Shown one piece after another: positions 34,001 through 43,517 of a stretch of 64,000 nt of DNA; position 1 is the first letter of the stretch, and every line of letters starts with the position of its first letter. The notes under the pieces were generated by a model. That model was not told the origin of the DNA and searched no databases. It saw only the letters and a list, made by a program, of their open reading frames with translations. This stretch comes from Isoetes taiwanensis (lineage: Eukaryota > Streptophyta > Lycopodiopsida > Isoetales > Isoetaceae): assembly GCA_021234155.1 (NCBI GenBank), contig JAJEKV010000061.1, positions 7,673,013 to 7,737,012 on the forward strand, in the 5' to 3' direction. The position numbers and the translations under genes were made by a program.

Positions 34001-34845
34001 TCGCTTTCCTGAGGGGCGCTGGACCGGGCTATCCGGGAACAAGTGGCGGGGAGTATTCTGTTACACATACCTATAGTCCCTCGGGGATGATGTGGTGGTG
34101 CAGGTTTGGAAGGTTCATCCCGATATTGTGTCTTCTTATTTTGTGCGATCTTGTTACCGGGTGCCGGCTATTCATGACACACCGCCCCTTCGTGCAAGTG
34201 GTCTCTGCAGCCTTCGGGTTCGATGGCGCCTTCGGTTTGACGTGGACATGGAGCTCACTTCCCCAATGAAGGTTAGGGTGCTTCGCGGGCGTGTGGTGCA
34301 TCGCGTATCGGGGTGAATGCCCTTGTGAGTCGGGCTTTAGGCCGGGTGTGAGCCTCTCGCCCTTTGTTGTGCCCTTCATCGCGTGAGACTGTGGGAGCAT
34401 TATTCCGGTTTTATGCCCTCATTTGCAGGCCGCAGGGGATTGGGTTAGGGCTACATTCGGTGAGATTGACTAGCCGCGGCTTGCCGCTTCCACGGTATCC
34501 CGGTGCTTGGCGCTCTTGCGACAAAGAAGCCTTGCATCCATTGGCTTTGGTTGGTGTGGCTGATTTGGAAGCTGGCGCTAGCTTGTGGATCTTTCAGGGG
34601 ATTGGCTGCTACCTGCAGCCTCTCTAATTCCTCGACTTCGGTACAAGCTATTTCAAAGCTTTACGGGTGTTCCGGGATTAGTAGAGCGGTTTGCCATTTG
34701 GCGGGACTTCTTGGGTGTTGTAGATAGTGATGGTAGGTTTGTACAAGATGGAGAGTTGCGCTTTTTCTGGCGGAGATTGTTGTGGAGGGTCGAGGTATCG
34801 CTGTCTCTTTGGGGCAGTTCTCCTTCCTCCTCACTTGCTTTGTAA
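31045..34845 (+). pseudogene. LINE ORF2: endonuclease and reverse transcriptase, decayed
   Basis: Starts MNRSVLSWNRGG (31045), like the L1 endonuclease start (LSWN.RG). Endonuclease motifs follow in several frames: GIVNVYAPNQPS (31357), GGDFNMVERVEDR (31480) and ISDHYPQVV (31743). Reverse transcriptase motifs are MAKDKCPGW (32430), RPISLLSSWYKIIAKA (32630), LDFAKAYDSVRW (32790), GCAGCPLAAFCFTIVGGTAS (32958) and the active-site box, read here as LADDTFLFL near 33100 where YADD is normal. C-terminal motifs of the form MARRITIAKSLTL and FRPEEDGGLAIPDL appear after 33360. Many stops and frameshifts. The poly(A) follows at 34885. Confidence 0.82.
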
Positions 34846-34903
34846 CATTACCATTCTTTTAATATATTGATGACACAGTTCTTCAAAAAAAAAAAAAAGT
34901 AAC

Positions 34904-36214
34904 ATTCTCACAAACTGAAATTATAAGAAAAATGTTTGAAATAACCCAAAACACTTAGTGCTTGCAGTCTCAGCCAGGAAGAAGCAGGTTTCAACATCAG
35001 CAATGTGACAGTAACCACATGGACAATATGTTCCTAGCTGAATCCTGGCAAGTATATTTCAGCCCACATCAACCCACATAAAGCTATCTAGAAAAACATG
35101 CTAGCTCCTACGTTTAGGGACTAAATTGTAATATGGGCAACCAAAAAAAAAGTGGTCCTGAAAATATATGGACTAATCAAAATGCCCTTCTGCATACTCC
35201 TGGATACCTTTTAAGTTGAAAGTTTTAGTCACCAAGTACCAGAATACTTCTTGCAAATTTGACTTTGGCATAACCTGTTATAAATTACATGAAGCAAATG
35301 AAGAATCGATAGCTTGATCAGACCTTGGAGCATAAATCATTTTTCTATTTGCTCATGCACGAGACATACAAATTCATCAAGGAGGACTTTGACCTGAACA
35401 AATAGTCGCTTGTACAAATTCAACCATCTTCAAATGTTTCTCTGGGCTTTTCATCACACCAATCGGCTAGTTATGCCAACTGGAAACCCTTCGACGCAGT
35501 AGGCTAATCTTAGACATGCATTCTGGTTATAAAAGAAAACAGAAACGTGGCTTGAAGCAAGAGAAAATCATCAATATTAACATCTGCAAATCATGATCTG
35601 CAATAACGTGTACGCCTCCATGTCATTTATTGGCCATAATTGCTAGCATGCCTTTGCAAAGTTCTTCTATTTAAAAGCCTACAACGTCAGAAAGTTTATC
35701 TTAAGCTCCATATGAGTTCCTTAAAGCTTACGAACAGGTCTTTGACATCAAAGCAATAGACATGGAATAGGTAATATCGGATAAACAGCTTCCCTCATGG
35801 TTTTTGTTGTGAATCTGTAAGAGGCAGTGCAGGTGCCACTGCCCTAGTTATGAATTCTGCCAATCTCCCAAACGAGACCTTGATCCTGGATTTTTATGCA
35901 AACCCACAGACCGACTCTGAGCTTCTTGTTCACGAGGCCTGCAAAGGGACACAGAAAAGGAAAAGGATGGGGTTAAGAACCACCTGCTTGAAGCTGGATT
36001 TGGGGCTATCGGATTTGGAGTTGTTGCCCTTTGCAAGGGCAGGGCCCTGCCTGCTGCTGAAAATCATACCGGCGATTGTATCCTGGAATAGGTAGACTCC
36101 GGTAACAAGAACATTGCTGTTGCCCATGCAAACAAAGCACAAATGCCCAGCTAGATTCCATCGCTAGATTCTAGGCAAATAAAGCATAAATGTTGTTGCT
36201 GCTGTTATCCATCG
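34904..36214. other. Non-coding, one weak exon-like segment
   Basis: Mostly AT-rich. Around 35938-36079 a plus-strand frame reads KNHLLEAGFGAIGFGVVALC, followed by KGRALPAAE, bordered by a CCCACAG upstream and a GTATCC downstream. It could be an exon with one membrane helix, but no partner exon was found. Confidence 0.3.
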
Positions 36215-36619
36215 CTAGATTCCGTTTTCCGAGACGATTTGGACTCAGACTGTGTACTGGAAGAATGGGAGGCTTGGGGAGAAATCTCTGTTGGATAATA
36301 AAGAAGAGAAGCCTGATTTGAAGAAGCCCAAGATTGAAATAGTTGAGAATACGGCGCCTCTGCAAGGTGTTTAGGTTAATTTATCCCATGTTTTTACCCC
36401 TTTTGGAGTACCATTGCAACTTGAAGTAGAAAGAAGCCCCATTGCCCCATTGCCGGAACTAGAACGGATAAGCATCAAACAATCAAACATTCAAACCTTA
36501 CCACGTGTCGAGGTGAGGACTTCTCAAACAAATTCCATCTTTTTGGGGACCTTGTGTGGTGGCCCAGACCGTCAGTCCTACCACATCGATTCTGAGCCGG
36601 GGGTTAGGATCGTCTAATG
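36215..36619 (+). pseudogene. Degenerate coding segment of unknown origin
   Basis: After one frame change near 36370 the plus strand reads ETIWTQTVYWKNGRLGEKSL, then LSHVFTPFGVPLQLEVERSP and finally SYHIDSEPGVRIV with a stop at 36617. Amino-acid composition looks protein-like. It is followed by a repeat shared with the right end of the window, so a retroelement origin is likely. I do not recognise a domain. Confidence 0.35.
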
Positions 36620-36765
36620 GATGCTAGGATGCTGTTGTATTATGATAATGATGATAGGTTGTTGATGGTGCCTCACCCTTCGTGATGAGTGTTTATATTG
36701 ATTACGATATTTGATACTTGTGCTGACATTACATGCTTCCGCAGTGAGATCAATTTTAGGAAGAC
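36596..36765 (+). repeat. Dispersed repeat, copy A (partner at 63709-63860)
   Basis: Shared blocks in the same order are CACCCTTCGTG.TG, TTTATAT.GATT, a GTGCTAACAT/GTGCTGACAT stretch and CGCTTCCGC/TGCTTCCGC followed by (G)AG. Divergence is high. The pattern resembles LTR ends of plant gypsy elements, but no element is delimited. Confidence 0.5.
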
Positions 36766-37597
36766 AGGGAAGACACACCCTTCTTCCGCATCATCTCTAG
36801 AGCACTACCAGCAGTTGATGCCATATAGGCGGCCTCTTGTTGATCTGAGGGATTGGCAAAAGGGGATCTCCCTGGCTCATACGATGGGAGTACCGTATAA
36901 GTTAGGGAGACGTCGCGGTATAGCTCTTTCATTGTGGACCACTCACCATAACATTTACAATAGTGGTCGATACTAGTTCAAGCAAAAAATGCTCACTTTC
37001 AAGCATATTTTACTTAAGTTGAAGCAATTATATTTGGAAATGGTTGAAGGGAAAAAGTTTGAAGCAAAAAAGAAGTTTTTTTGGCATGACCATTATGCAC
37101 TTATAAAATAGAGCAAGGAAAGAAGGCGACATGTTCAAGCAAAATAGAGCAAAATTGTCGACCACAATTGGCCGGAGCTTTCTGGTCGGATCTACCTCTG
37201 GGATCCACACGAAGAAAGCTGGCTAGGACATGTTAAACCCGAGCTTTCGAGTCGAGGCTTCAAGGCTATGTGGCCATCGGGAGGTTTCCATGCTAAAATA
37301 GGGCTGCATCGTTATAGGGTTAGATCTGCGGCTTCTGGTTTGATCTTTAAGGCAAGAGGTTCAGATCAGACCATGATATACTTGCGTCCGGGCAAGTTCT
37401 GGGAACTCTAAAGACCTCTTTATTATGAGATGAAGTCAAGATTTGGGCCGCTTCATTTTAGCCTTTGATTGCGGGAAAGGAGAGATGGGCACTCGTGAGT
37501 ATGGCGCTTAGGGTTGCCAGCGTCTGTTCTTGTAAGGTTTGTTATCAGGTCAGGGGCTGGATTTGGGCCTGTGTGATTTCGGCCACTTTTAGTAGAG
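36766..37597. other. Probable 5' leader of a LINE fragment and unassigned DNA
   Basis: No conserved coding motif recognised. Sequence from roughly 37.2 kb to the ORF start at 37598 is G/T-rich and resembles a LINE 5' leader by position only. Confidence 0.3.
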
Positions 37598-38098
37598 ATG
37601 GGGAAGACAGATATTGCTCCAGCTTCTAAGGCTGCAGCAAAACGGCGTGAAGCTATTGCCAGTTTGGTGATACATGATCCCCCAGTTACTGTGCAAAAAG
37701 AGGTAAATAATTCAGTTGGAAATTCTTTGCCATCATTGGTGATTGCTCCAGGGGTTCTTGAAGAAAGGGATTTTCCTCCTTTGCAAGGCGCTGCAAGTAA
37801 GGGAGTGAAAGTTAATGGGAATTCACATCAACCAGGTACAGATTCCGGTCCTAATGTAGTTCCTCAGCCCCAGGCAAATGATAGTGCTTGGAAGTCATCT
37901 GATTCTGTTACAAAAGTTTCATATCAAAGATTTAGTGATTGGCTTTGTAAAGATATATCTAGTGTATCTAGAAAGGCAAGGGTAGCAACTGCTTTACAGG
38001 TATTGTCTGAAGGGAGTAAGGATGAGTTGTCCGCAATCTTGGACACATTGAAAGCTCGACAGACTCAGCTTCAACAACAATTTTTGGGTTGCCCCTAG
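37598..38098 (+). CDS. LINE ORF1 N-terminal fragment, 166 codons
   Basis: An intact frame from ATGGGGAAGACAG to a stop at 38096. The segment RFSDWLCKDISSVSRKARVA, then TALQVLSEGSKDELSAIL, aligns with GFSDWIKRKAPGCRTARVQE, then ALKFVEDHHSVDLQAAL, of the ORF1 in the LINE at 25.6 kb. That identifies it as ORF1 of a related LINE. The DUF4283-like region and ORF2 are absent downstream, where the PP2C pseudogene begins within 370 bp. It is therefore a fragment, or the insertion was deleted internally. Confidence 0.6.
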   Translation: MGKTDIAPASKAAAKRREAIASLVIHDPPVTVQKEVNNSVGNSLPSLVIAPGVLEERDFPPLQGAASKGVKVNGNSHQPGTDSGPNVVPQPQANDSAWKSSDSVTKVSYQRFSDWLCKDISSVSRKARVATALQVLSEGSKDELSAILDTLKARQTQLQQQFLGCP

Positions 38099-38464
38099 GG
38101 GGGCAAACCCTCGTTTATGTGGGTATTAGGGCATATCCAGGTATATGCCGGCATATGCCTAGCATATACTGGTGACTGCTAAAAACTGGCTGGTGCCTGT
38201 AAGTGCTCGGTCATCCAGCCCATTCCTTCGCAGGCGTGGCTATGGCGCACCTTGTTTATTTTTTATGCCCTGTTTTTTTCTCTAAGTTTTTGCCTGTTCA
38301 TCCTCTGGTTTTTGCCCGTTCATCGCCATAGCCACTCTTTGAAGCTTCTTTCCGGTAGTATGAAGCAACGACAGCAATTTTCAAGTGCCTGCTCTGCTGT
38401 GGGATTTAGTATCTGGCCTTCCCATCTCCCATATGAAGCCTATCTGAAGGGGGAGGTTAGCAAG
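38099..38464. other. Spacer between LINE fragment and PP2C pseudogene
   Basis: Contains small repeats (GGTATATGCCGGCATATGCC near 38139; GCCTGTTCAT/GCCCGTTCAT near 38291 and 38317). A frame reading EATTAIF near 38361 could be a scrap of the PP2C exon that precedes the recognised part. Confidence 0.3.
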
Positions 38465-40345
38465 TCGATCACGTCATGAGTGCTGTTCCTTCGGGGCTTG
38501 GTAAGGAGGAATGGCTAGCCATGTTACCACGTGCACTAGTAGCTGGCTTTGTGAAAACAGATAAAGAATTTCAGCGGAAAGGTTTGTTGAAACCTCATAT
38601 ATATGGATATTGCTGGTTTTAGATGCTTATGGCCAATATCTCTTCTTCAGAGCAATCATCTGGCACCACAGTCACATTTGTGATCATCGATAGATGGACG
38701 AGCATTTGGCTTCGTTGGAGATTCCAGGAGTATATTGGACTCTGAAGGAGGGATCACCACATTGACTGTTGATCATAGATTGGAAGTAAATGTTGAAGAG
38801 GAAGCACTTCCCTTGAAACCTGCTCTTTTGTTCCAACATATATTGGGTCAAGTCTTTTAACATTTATGGAGATATTATAGGAGAGAACGTGTCACTAGCG
38901 GTGGGGAGGTTGGAAGGCTGAAAATCGTTGGTGGGGCTGAGGTAACATGTTTATGCATTGCTTTGGGTATCTCGTGGATTTGTTGTAATATTGGCCATAT
39001 AATGAAGCTTTATGTGTTAAGCATCTCGGTGCGATATATTCTCCATGTGTCTCTTTCTTATTTCAATCCTCTATATATTTTATCTTCTTAACCTTTTTTT
39101 TTTTTTTCTGTTTTAGATTGGTCCATTGAGATGCGGGCGTGGGGTCTTTGCTTATCAAGATCAATTGGTGACATGGATGTTGGCGAAGTTCATTGTCCCC
39201 GTACCTTTTGTGAAGCAAATCAAGGTATACATATGACATCTTTATTGTGACACATCCCTCCCTTCTTACAACATCGATTCTTTGATTACTATGTACAAGA
39301 TAATGTTGTGGTTATGGTAGAAGGCTTGACAAGGTTGTGACATGTTTAAACAAATTTCCTCTTTTCTCGGTGGAAGGCTAATCATTGCATCCGATGGTGT
39401 TTGGGATGCTCGTACAATCTTTGCCGAGGACTACCTATAGAGATTGCGTACCAAGCAAGTTGTCAAGGTATGTAAATGGTCTTGATATTTGCTTCATGTA
39501 TGTTCAGAGCAAAATTTATGTAACATTTTTAAAATGTATAATACAGGAAGCATTAAGATCAAGAGGGTTAAGGGATGACACTACTTGCTTGGTTGCTTTC
39601 AGCTTTAAAAAGCAAGCACAGAACTCATCTTCAAAATCACAAGGGTCCAGTGAACCTGGAAAAGTTGTTGAAATCTTTGAGGAGGGCTCGCAATGCTTTT
39701 CTTAGAAAGGTCCAGTGTTTCTTGTCTTTTGCTGATTATGTTTTTTGTGGCATATTTAGTATACACAATTATCCAAAATTGGGTTGCAGTTGAAGCCAGG
39801 TTATGCAAATTTTTTGCTAGATTTTACACTAGCTGGTTTTTAGATTCCCATTTGGAATGAAACTTGTGTTAAGCAAACACAAAAAACAATACTCTAGGCA
39901 TAAAACTCAGAAGCGCTTGCACTTATGCTTTGGATTATCAAATACCTGCCATAGTTAAACGTATAAACCATGTATCTTACAAACATGCAGGGGCTGGATC
40001 TCTGTTAGTGTCATGTGTGCATAAACAAAAAAGCCTGGGATTTGTGGTTCAAACTGAAGTTCTGAGCCAAATTAAGGCTTTATTTGTTCTTTGTTTTTCT
40101 GATTATCTGATATGTATTCATCTTAACAGATTGGGCTCTAGGTTTTGTTTGGGGATCAAGAGTCTTGCATCAGGCGATATGCCGACAAGTCTTGCTAGAG
40201 ATGAAGGAATTCCACTCCATGTGGGCACTATTTTCACCGGCAAATTCAGGATTATCTCAAGGTCCCCTTCTATATGTCAGCTTGTAAAAGAGAAAAGGAT
40301 GCTATGGAGGGAAAATCGAACAACAGCCAGTTCCTATGGCATGGT
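38465..40345 (+). pseudogene. Protein phosphatase 2C pseudogene with retained introns
   Basis: Plant PP2C motifs appear in order: DHVMSAVPSGLGKEEW then PRALVAGFVKTDKEFQ (38470-38575), SGTTVTFVIID (38660), GDSRSILDSEGG and LTVDHRLEVN (38728-38800), RERVTSGGEVGRLKIVGGAE (38882), IGPLRC and GLCLSRSIGDMDVGE (39118-39190), FIVPVPFVKQIK (39190), GGRLIIASDGVWDA (39371), and EALRSRGLRDDTTCLV (39547). A Cys/Lys-rich C-terminal part follows near 40165-40320 (GIPLHVG, then KREKDAMEGK). Motif blocks are separated by GT-AG introns (GTAACA at 38941, GTATAC at 39224, GTATGT at 39469). At least four frameshifts occur, and the N-terminal third with the first metal-binding DGH motif is missing. The metal-binding aspartates of SDG and RDD remain. 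Retained introns exclude a retrocopy. Confidence 0.85.
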
Positions 40346-41509
40346 AAAGTCGTGTCTATGGGTTGCTCATGTTGGATTTGTCCTGGGGGATCCCACATTT
40401 TGTAAAGTAGGTACATATTATACTTGGTTATCATTGGCTTCAAATACATATTACAGAGTATTAGCTTATGGTCCTTTCAGACTCGATTGATTCATTACCT
40501 TTGAGTTCAGCCTCTTGGCAAGGAAGGGGCTATCAAATTTCTTACGACATATCAGAAGTGGCCAAGGAATGTGAAGAACACATCCATTAAATTGGATATA
40601 GTTTGGCGCCTCAAGTTTTCTTGTGCACAGTGTTTATGGAGTGTATCCTTTTTTAATATTGGCCTAATCAATCTCTGATCGATAGCCTCACTCAAATCAC
40701 TCAAATGATGTATAATGCTGAAGGGAATAATGATTATTTAATAGCACAAGGACAGCCGATTGAATGTTTAGAGTTATCCATGTACTTTACAAGGAATTGC
40801 AAAACAGGGATAGACATGAAAGTGTCTTTTGTGTTCACGTGGTTATGCTTTATTCTTTTGTTTTGAGGCAATATACAGTTATCACACTAACTCCAAACTC
40901 TTTGCCTATCGTGCATGTTAGATGTTTAACAGAAAGGACATTTGTTCTAAAAAGCGCAAGAGCATTGATTTAAAAGCGCAGCAGACCGGCGATCATGGGA
41001 GCCTTTGTGCCCCACACTTATCACATACTGTTTGCAATTTTGTGGTCCAAGCATCTTGCGGACTTAAACAACATTCTTTATTATGGTTCATATGTTTTAT
41101 GTTGCAACATCAGTCTTGTGGCCGCCATTCATACCGTTTGGTGTCTGAAGTTGGGATGTCACACTCTCTATCCACGACAATAAATTTGGTCTATCCTTTT
41201 TCATGCATTCAAAAAATTGTTGGGCTTTGCCCATTTAACAGGGCCCATAACAGGGCCCTCCAATCATAATCATGTTCTTGTTTACAAGCGGTAACATTTT
41301 TTTGCCTCTTGACCACGGATATATTATATTCAAGGGAATGGATATTGCATCCCATCAAATCAAATAGCTCACATTAGAGCCCAAATTAGGCCATCGGAAG
41401 ATGAAATATCCTTGGTTATGTAATAGCCACTTAAGTTATTGCAATTAAAAGCAATTCTAATCATAAAAAATGCTGGAGATTATTTATTAGCCACGTATCA
41501 TCCAGATGT
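40346..41509. other. Non-coding, nothing firmly recognised
   Basis: A few open stretches exist (for example near 40510-40610 and 40995-41180), but I see no conserved motif or convincing splice structure. Confidence 0.35.
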
Positions 41510-41569
41510 CCTTAGATAATAATCAAGATAAAATGATGGCCTTAGATAATAATCAAGATAAAATGATGA
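41510..41569 (+). repeat. 30 bp tandem duplication
   Basis: CCTTAGATAATAATCAAGAT followed by AAAATGATGG occurs at 41510 and 41540, nearly identical. Confidence 0.9.
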
Positions 41570-41776
41570 TGATAAGTCAAGTTTTGATTGAATATACATG
41601 CAACCACTTCAAAATAATCAGAAAAATACATAATGTCAATATTGAAATGCTTAAACATGATCCATTACAGTTGCTTTCAAATACAGGCCGATTTTGCTAG
41701 CTGTAGATGGGCAAAGGGATTTTGGCTGGCAACAGATACTGCATAATCGATTTATAGATCAATGGATTGAATTGAA

Positions 41777-41956
41777 TGATTTTTATCGTCCACGAAGATT
41801 AATCGGCCTATGGGATACAAAAGCGGTGCACAACAGACGTATTATTGTCCGGATTAAAAAACCCACATAAATAAGAATGCTAACAAATTGTATAAATATA
41901 TGACTTGAAATATTGTAGTACATATTAAGATTGTGTCCGAGGACATAGCTGAGCTC
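41777..41956 (+). repeat. Dispersed repeat, copy B (partner at 8800-9018)
   Basis: Begins TGATTTTTATCGTCCACGAA and ends TGTCCGAGGACATAGCTGAG, sharing the block order of the copy at 8800-9018 but lacking its GAAGGGTTTTCGAGG insert. Same orientation. The family is unnamed. Confidence 0.65.
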
Positions 41957-43151
41957 ACATATGCATGACCTCTTGAAGATATGATCTCAGCAACCGCCGT
42001 GCTCAATATCACATGCGCACTGGATGGTTGAGCATGAGCAACTCAACATAGCGTGCCCGGATGTGATCATATGCCGTACAACTCTAAGGAGTGTGTAGAT
42101 ACAAGAGCAAGGATGTTGAAATGCAGTGCAAATTCGCTTGTGCCTCAAGAGATGAGACAAAATCCTGTTGGCGAGGAGCATCAACTGGAATCAGAGTTCA
42201 TGCACAAGTGGCAAGCAGATATTGCTGCTGCGGGAGTCGAGAGCATAAAGGAGGGTTCCAAGCCGAGGCTATACTAGTGTTCTTCCACATACACAAGCAG
42301 CAGTTGTCACAAGGGGCTCATATGCCATATAGCTCGAAATCTTGCACTGTTTTAACAGTTCTTCTTTTGATATGAGAGGAGGGAAGTTACTGAAAGAAGA
42401 TGAGGCACTCAGAACATACAGACTTGGATAATAGGGAATTAAAAAACTAAGAAGGTACATTGGATTGTACATTATTTTATGACTGGACAGATGGTCAAAA
42501 TAAAATATCTCTTTATTCTATCTCTTGCTAAATAGACCTGCTCAACTTCATTGTCGCACATACTATGGAAGCCCTAGCATCTTATAGCTCTTTGAACACC
42601 CATCATGGCATTTCTCAAATCCTTCATGACCGGTCAGTCCAAAGAAACCCATGCATTATTTACGTCCAATCAGTTCAAAGAAACCCATGCATCATTTATG
42701 GCATATTTTGAGAGAGTTCCTAGTTGGATTTTTATTCCTTGGATATCGCAAGTAATGCTGCCAGTTGCGTATCCACTAATTTATGGTAGAACATCTTATT
42801 GCATAATTGTTGACCTTTTTTCTGACCATAATGAAAGGTGCGTCTTCCTCTAAAGATGTCCTGTTAGCTACTAGATATTCTGTTAGCTACTGGTTGTAGT
42901 GGGACTTGGCCCATTTCTACATTATGTCATTTTCTTCAAAGTACCTTTCCAAGTACGTTAGGCATCTAGAGCTACAGTTCGTCTTTTAGCTTCAATTATT
43001 TAGAATACAACAAAGTCGTATAGAAGTTTGTCTCAGTTCGGATCTTGATTATTGATGAAAGTTCTTGATATTTCACATTTTTTATATAGATCAAATCAGA
43101 GAGAAACAATAAACCCGAAATGTCTGTTGCAAAATTACTCCAGGTCTTGAA
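41957..43151. other. Non-coding or unassigned stretch
   Basis: A plus-strand frame of 74 codons (42053-42277, with LESEFMHKWQADIAAAGVES) looks protein-like but has no recognised motif or partner exon. A 17 bp direct repeat CAAAGAAACCCATGCAT occurs near 42641 and 42676. Otherwise nothing seen. Confidence 0.3.
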
Positions 43152-43209
43152 CCTAAGGCATTTGGGGGAAATAAACTATGCCTAAGGCATTTGGGGAAAA
43201 TAAACTATG
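43152..43209 (+). repeat. 29 bp tandem duplication
   Basis: CCTAAGGCATTTGGGGGAAA (43152) and CCTAAGGCATTTGGGGAAAA (43181), each ending AACTATG. Confidence 0.9.
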
Positions 43210-43373
43210 ATTGGCACAGCATGCTGGTCCTTTATTTTGACGTCTTGGTTTTGTTGCAGAAGCCAAAAGGTATTTCGTTGAAGGATGCTGGCCATAATGG
43301 GCATAGTTAAATGTCTGTGAACACTGTTATCTTTATATATCTTGGTAATATATGCCTGGTTTGGATGAGGGTG

Positions 43374-43516
43374 CTCTATTATTGCCAATAATTTGGTCAC
43401 TCAAAAAGGAAGAAAGAACGTGTGGCCTATATATAACAAGTAATAACTAGGACGTCTCTATTATTGCCAATAATTTGGTCACTCAAAAAGGAAGAAAGAA
43501 CGTGTGGCCTATATAA
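43374..43516 (+). repeat. 82 bp-period duplication ending at a TATA box
   Basis: CTCTATTATTGCCAATAATT at 43374 recurs at 43456. About 61 bases are identical, through GAACGTGTGGCCTATATA. Copy 1 continues TATAACAAG; copy 2 continues AGGGAGGG. Near-perfect identity implies a recent event. Confidence 0.9.
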
Positions 43517-43517
43517 G
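43510..43517 (+). promoter_or_regulatory. TATA box candidate
   Basis: TATATAAG lies 73 bp upstream of an ATG at 43590 (MTILMEDSCSSYVDK, then a possible CAA/GTGAGG donor). The upstream flank is the 82 bp duplication, which duplicates most of the motif as well. No downstream exon could be assigned with confidence, so a gene start is only possible. Confidence 0.35.

Larger units (their letters stand above)
25644..34893 (+). mobile_element. L1-type LINE, interrupted by a hAT element
   Basis: The element begins just after AAAAAGTAAC (25634-25643) and ends in a poly(A) run that merges into a second AAAAAGTAAC (34894-34903), a 10 bp target duplication starting with A residues as the L1 endonuclease favours. 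Without the nested hAT insertion it is about 5.7 kb, normal for a full-length plant L1. It has an ORF1 and an ORF2 with endonuclease, reverse transcriptase and C-terminal parts, all with frameshifts. A shared GTAACATTCT at 25126 was considered as an alternative duplication but would place exon-like sequence inside the element. Confidence 0.75.

Noticed and set aside
36079..36090. GTATCCTGG as another U12-type donor
   Set aside because: The upstream exon has no identified partner or gene, and the last positions depart from the consensus.
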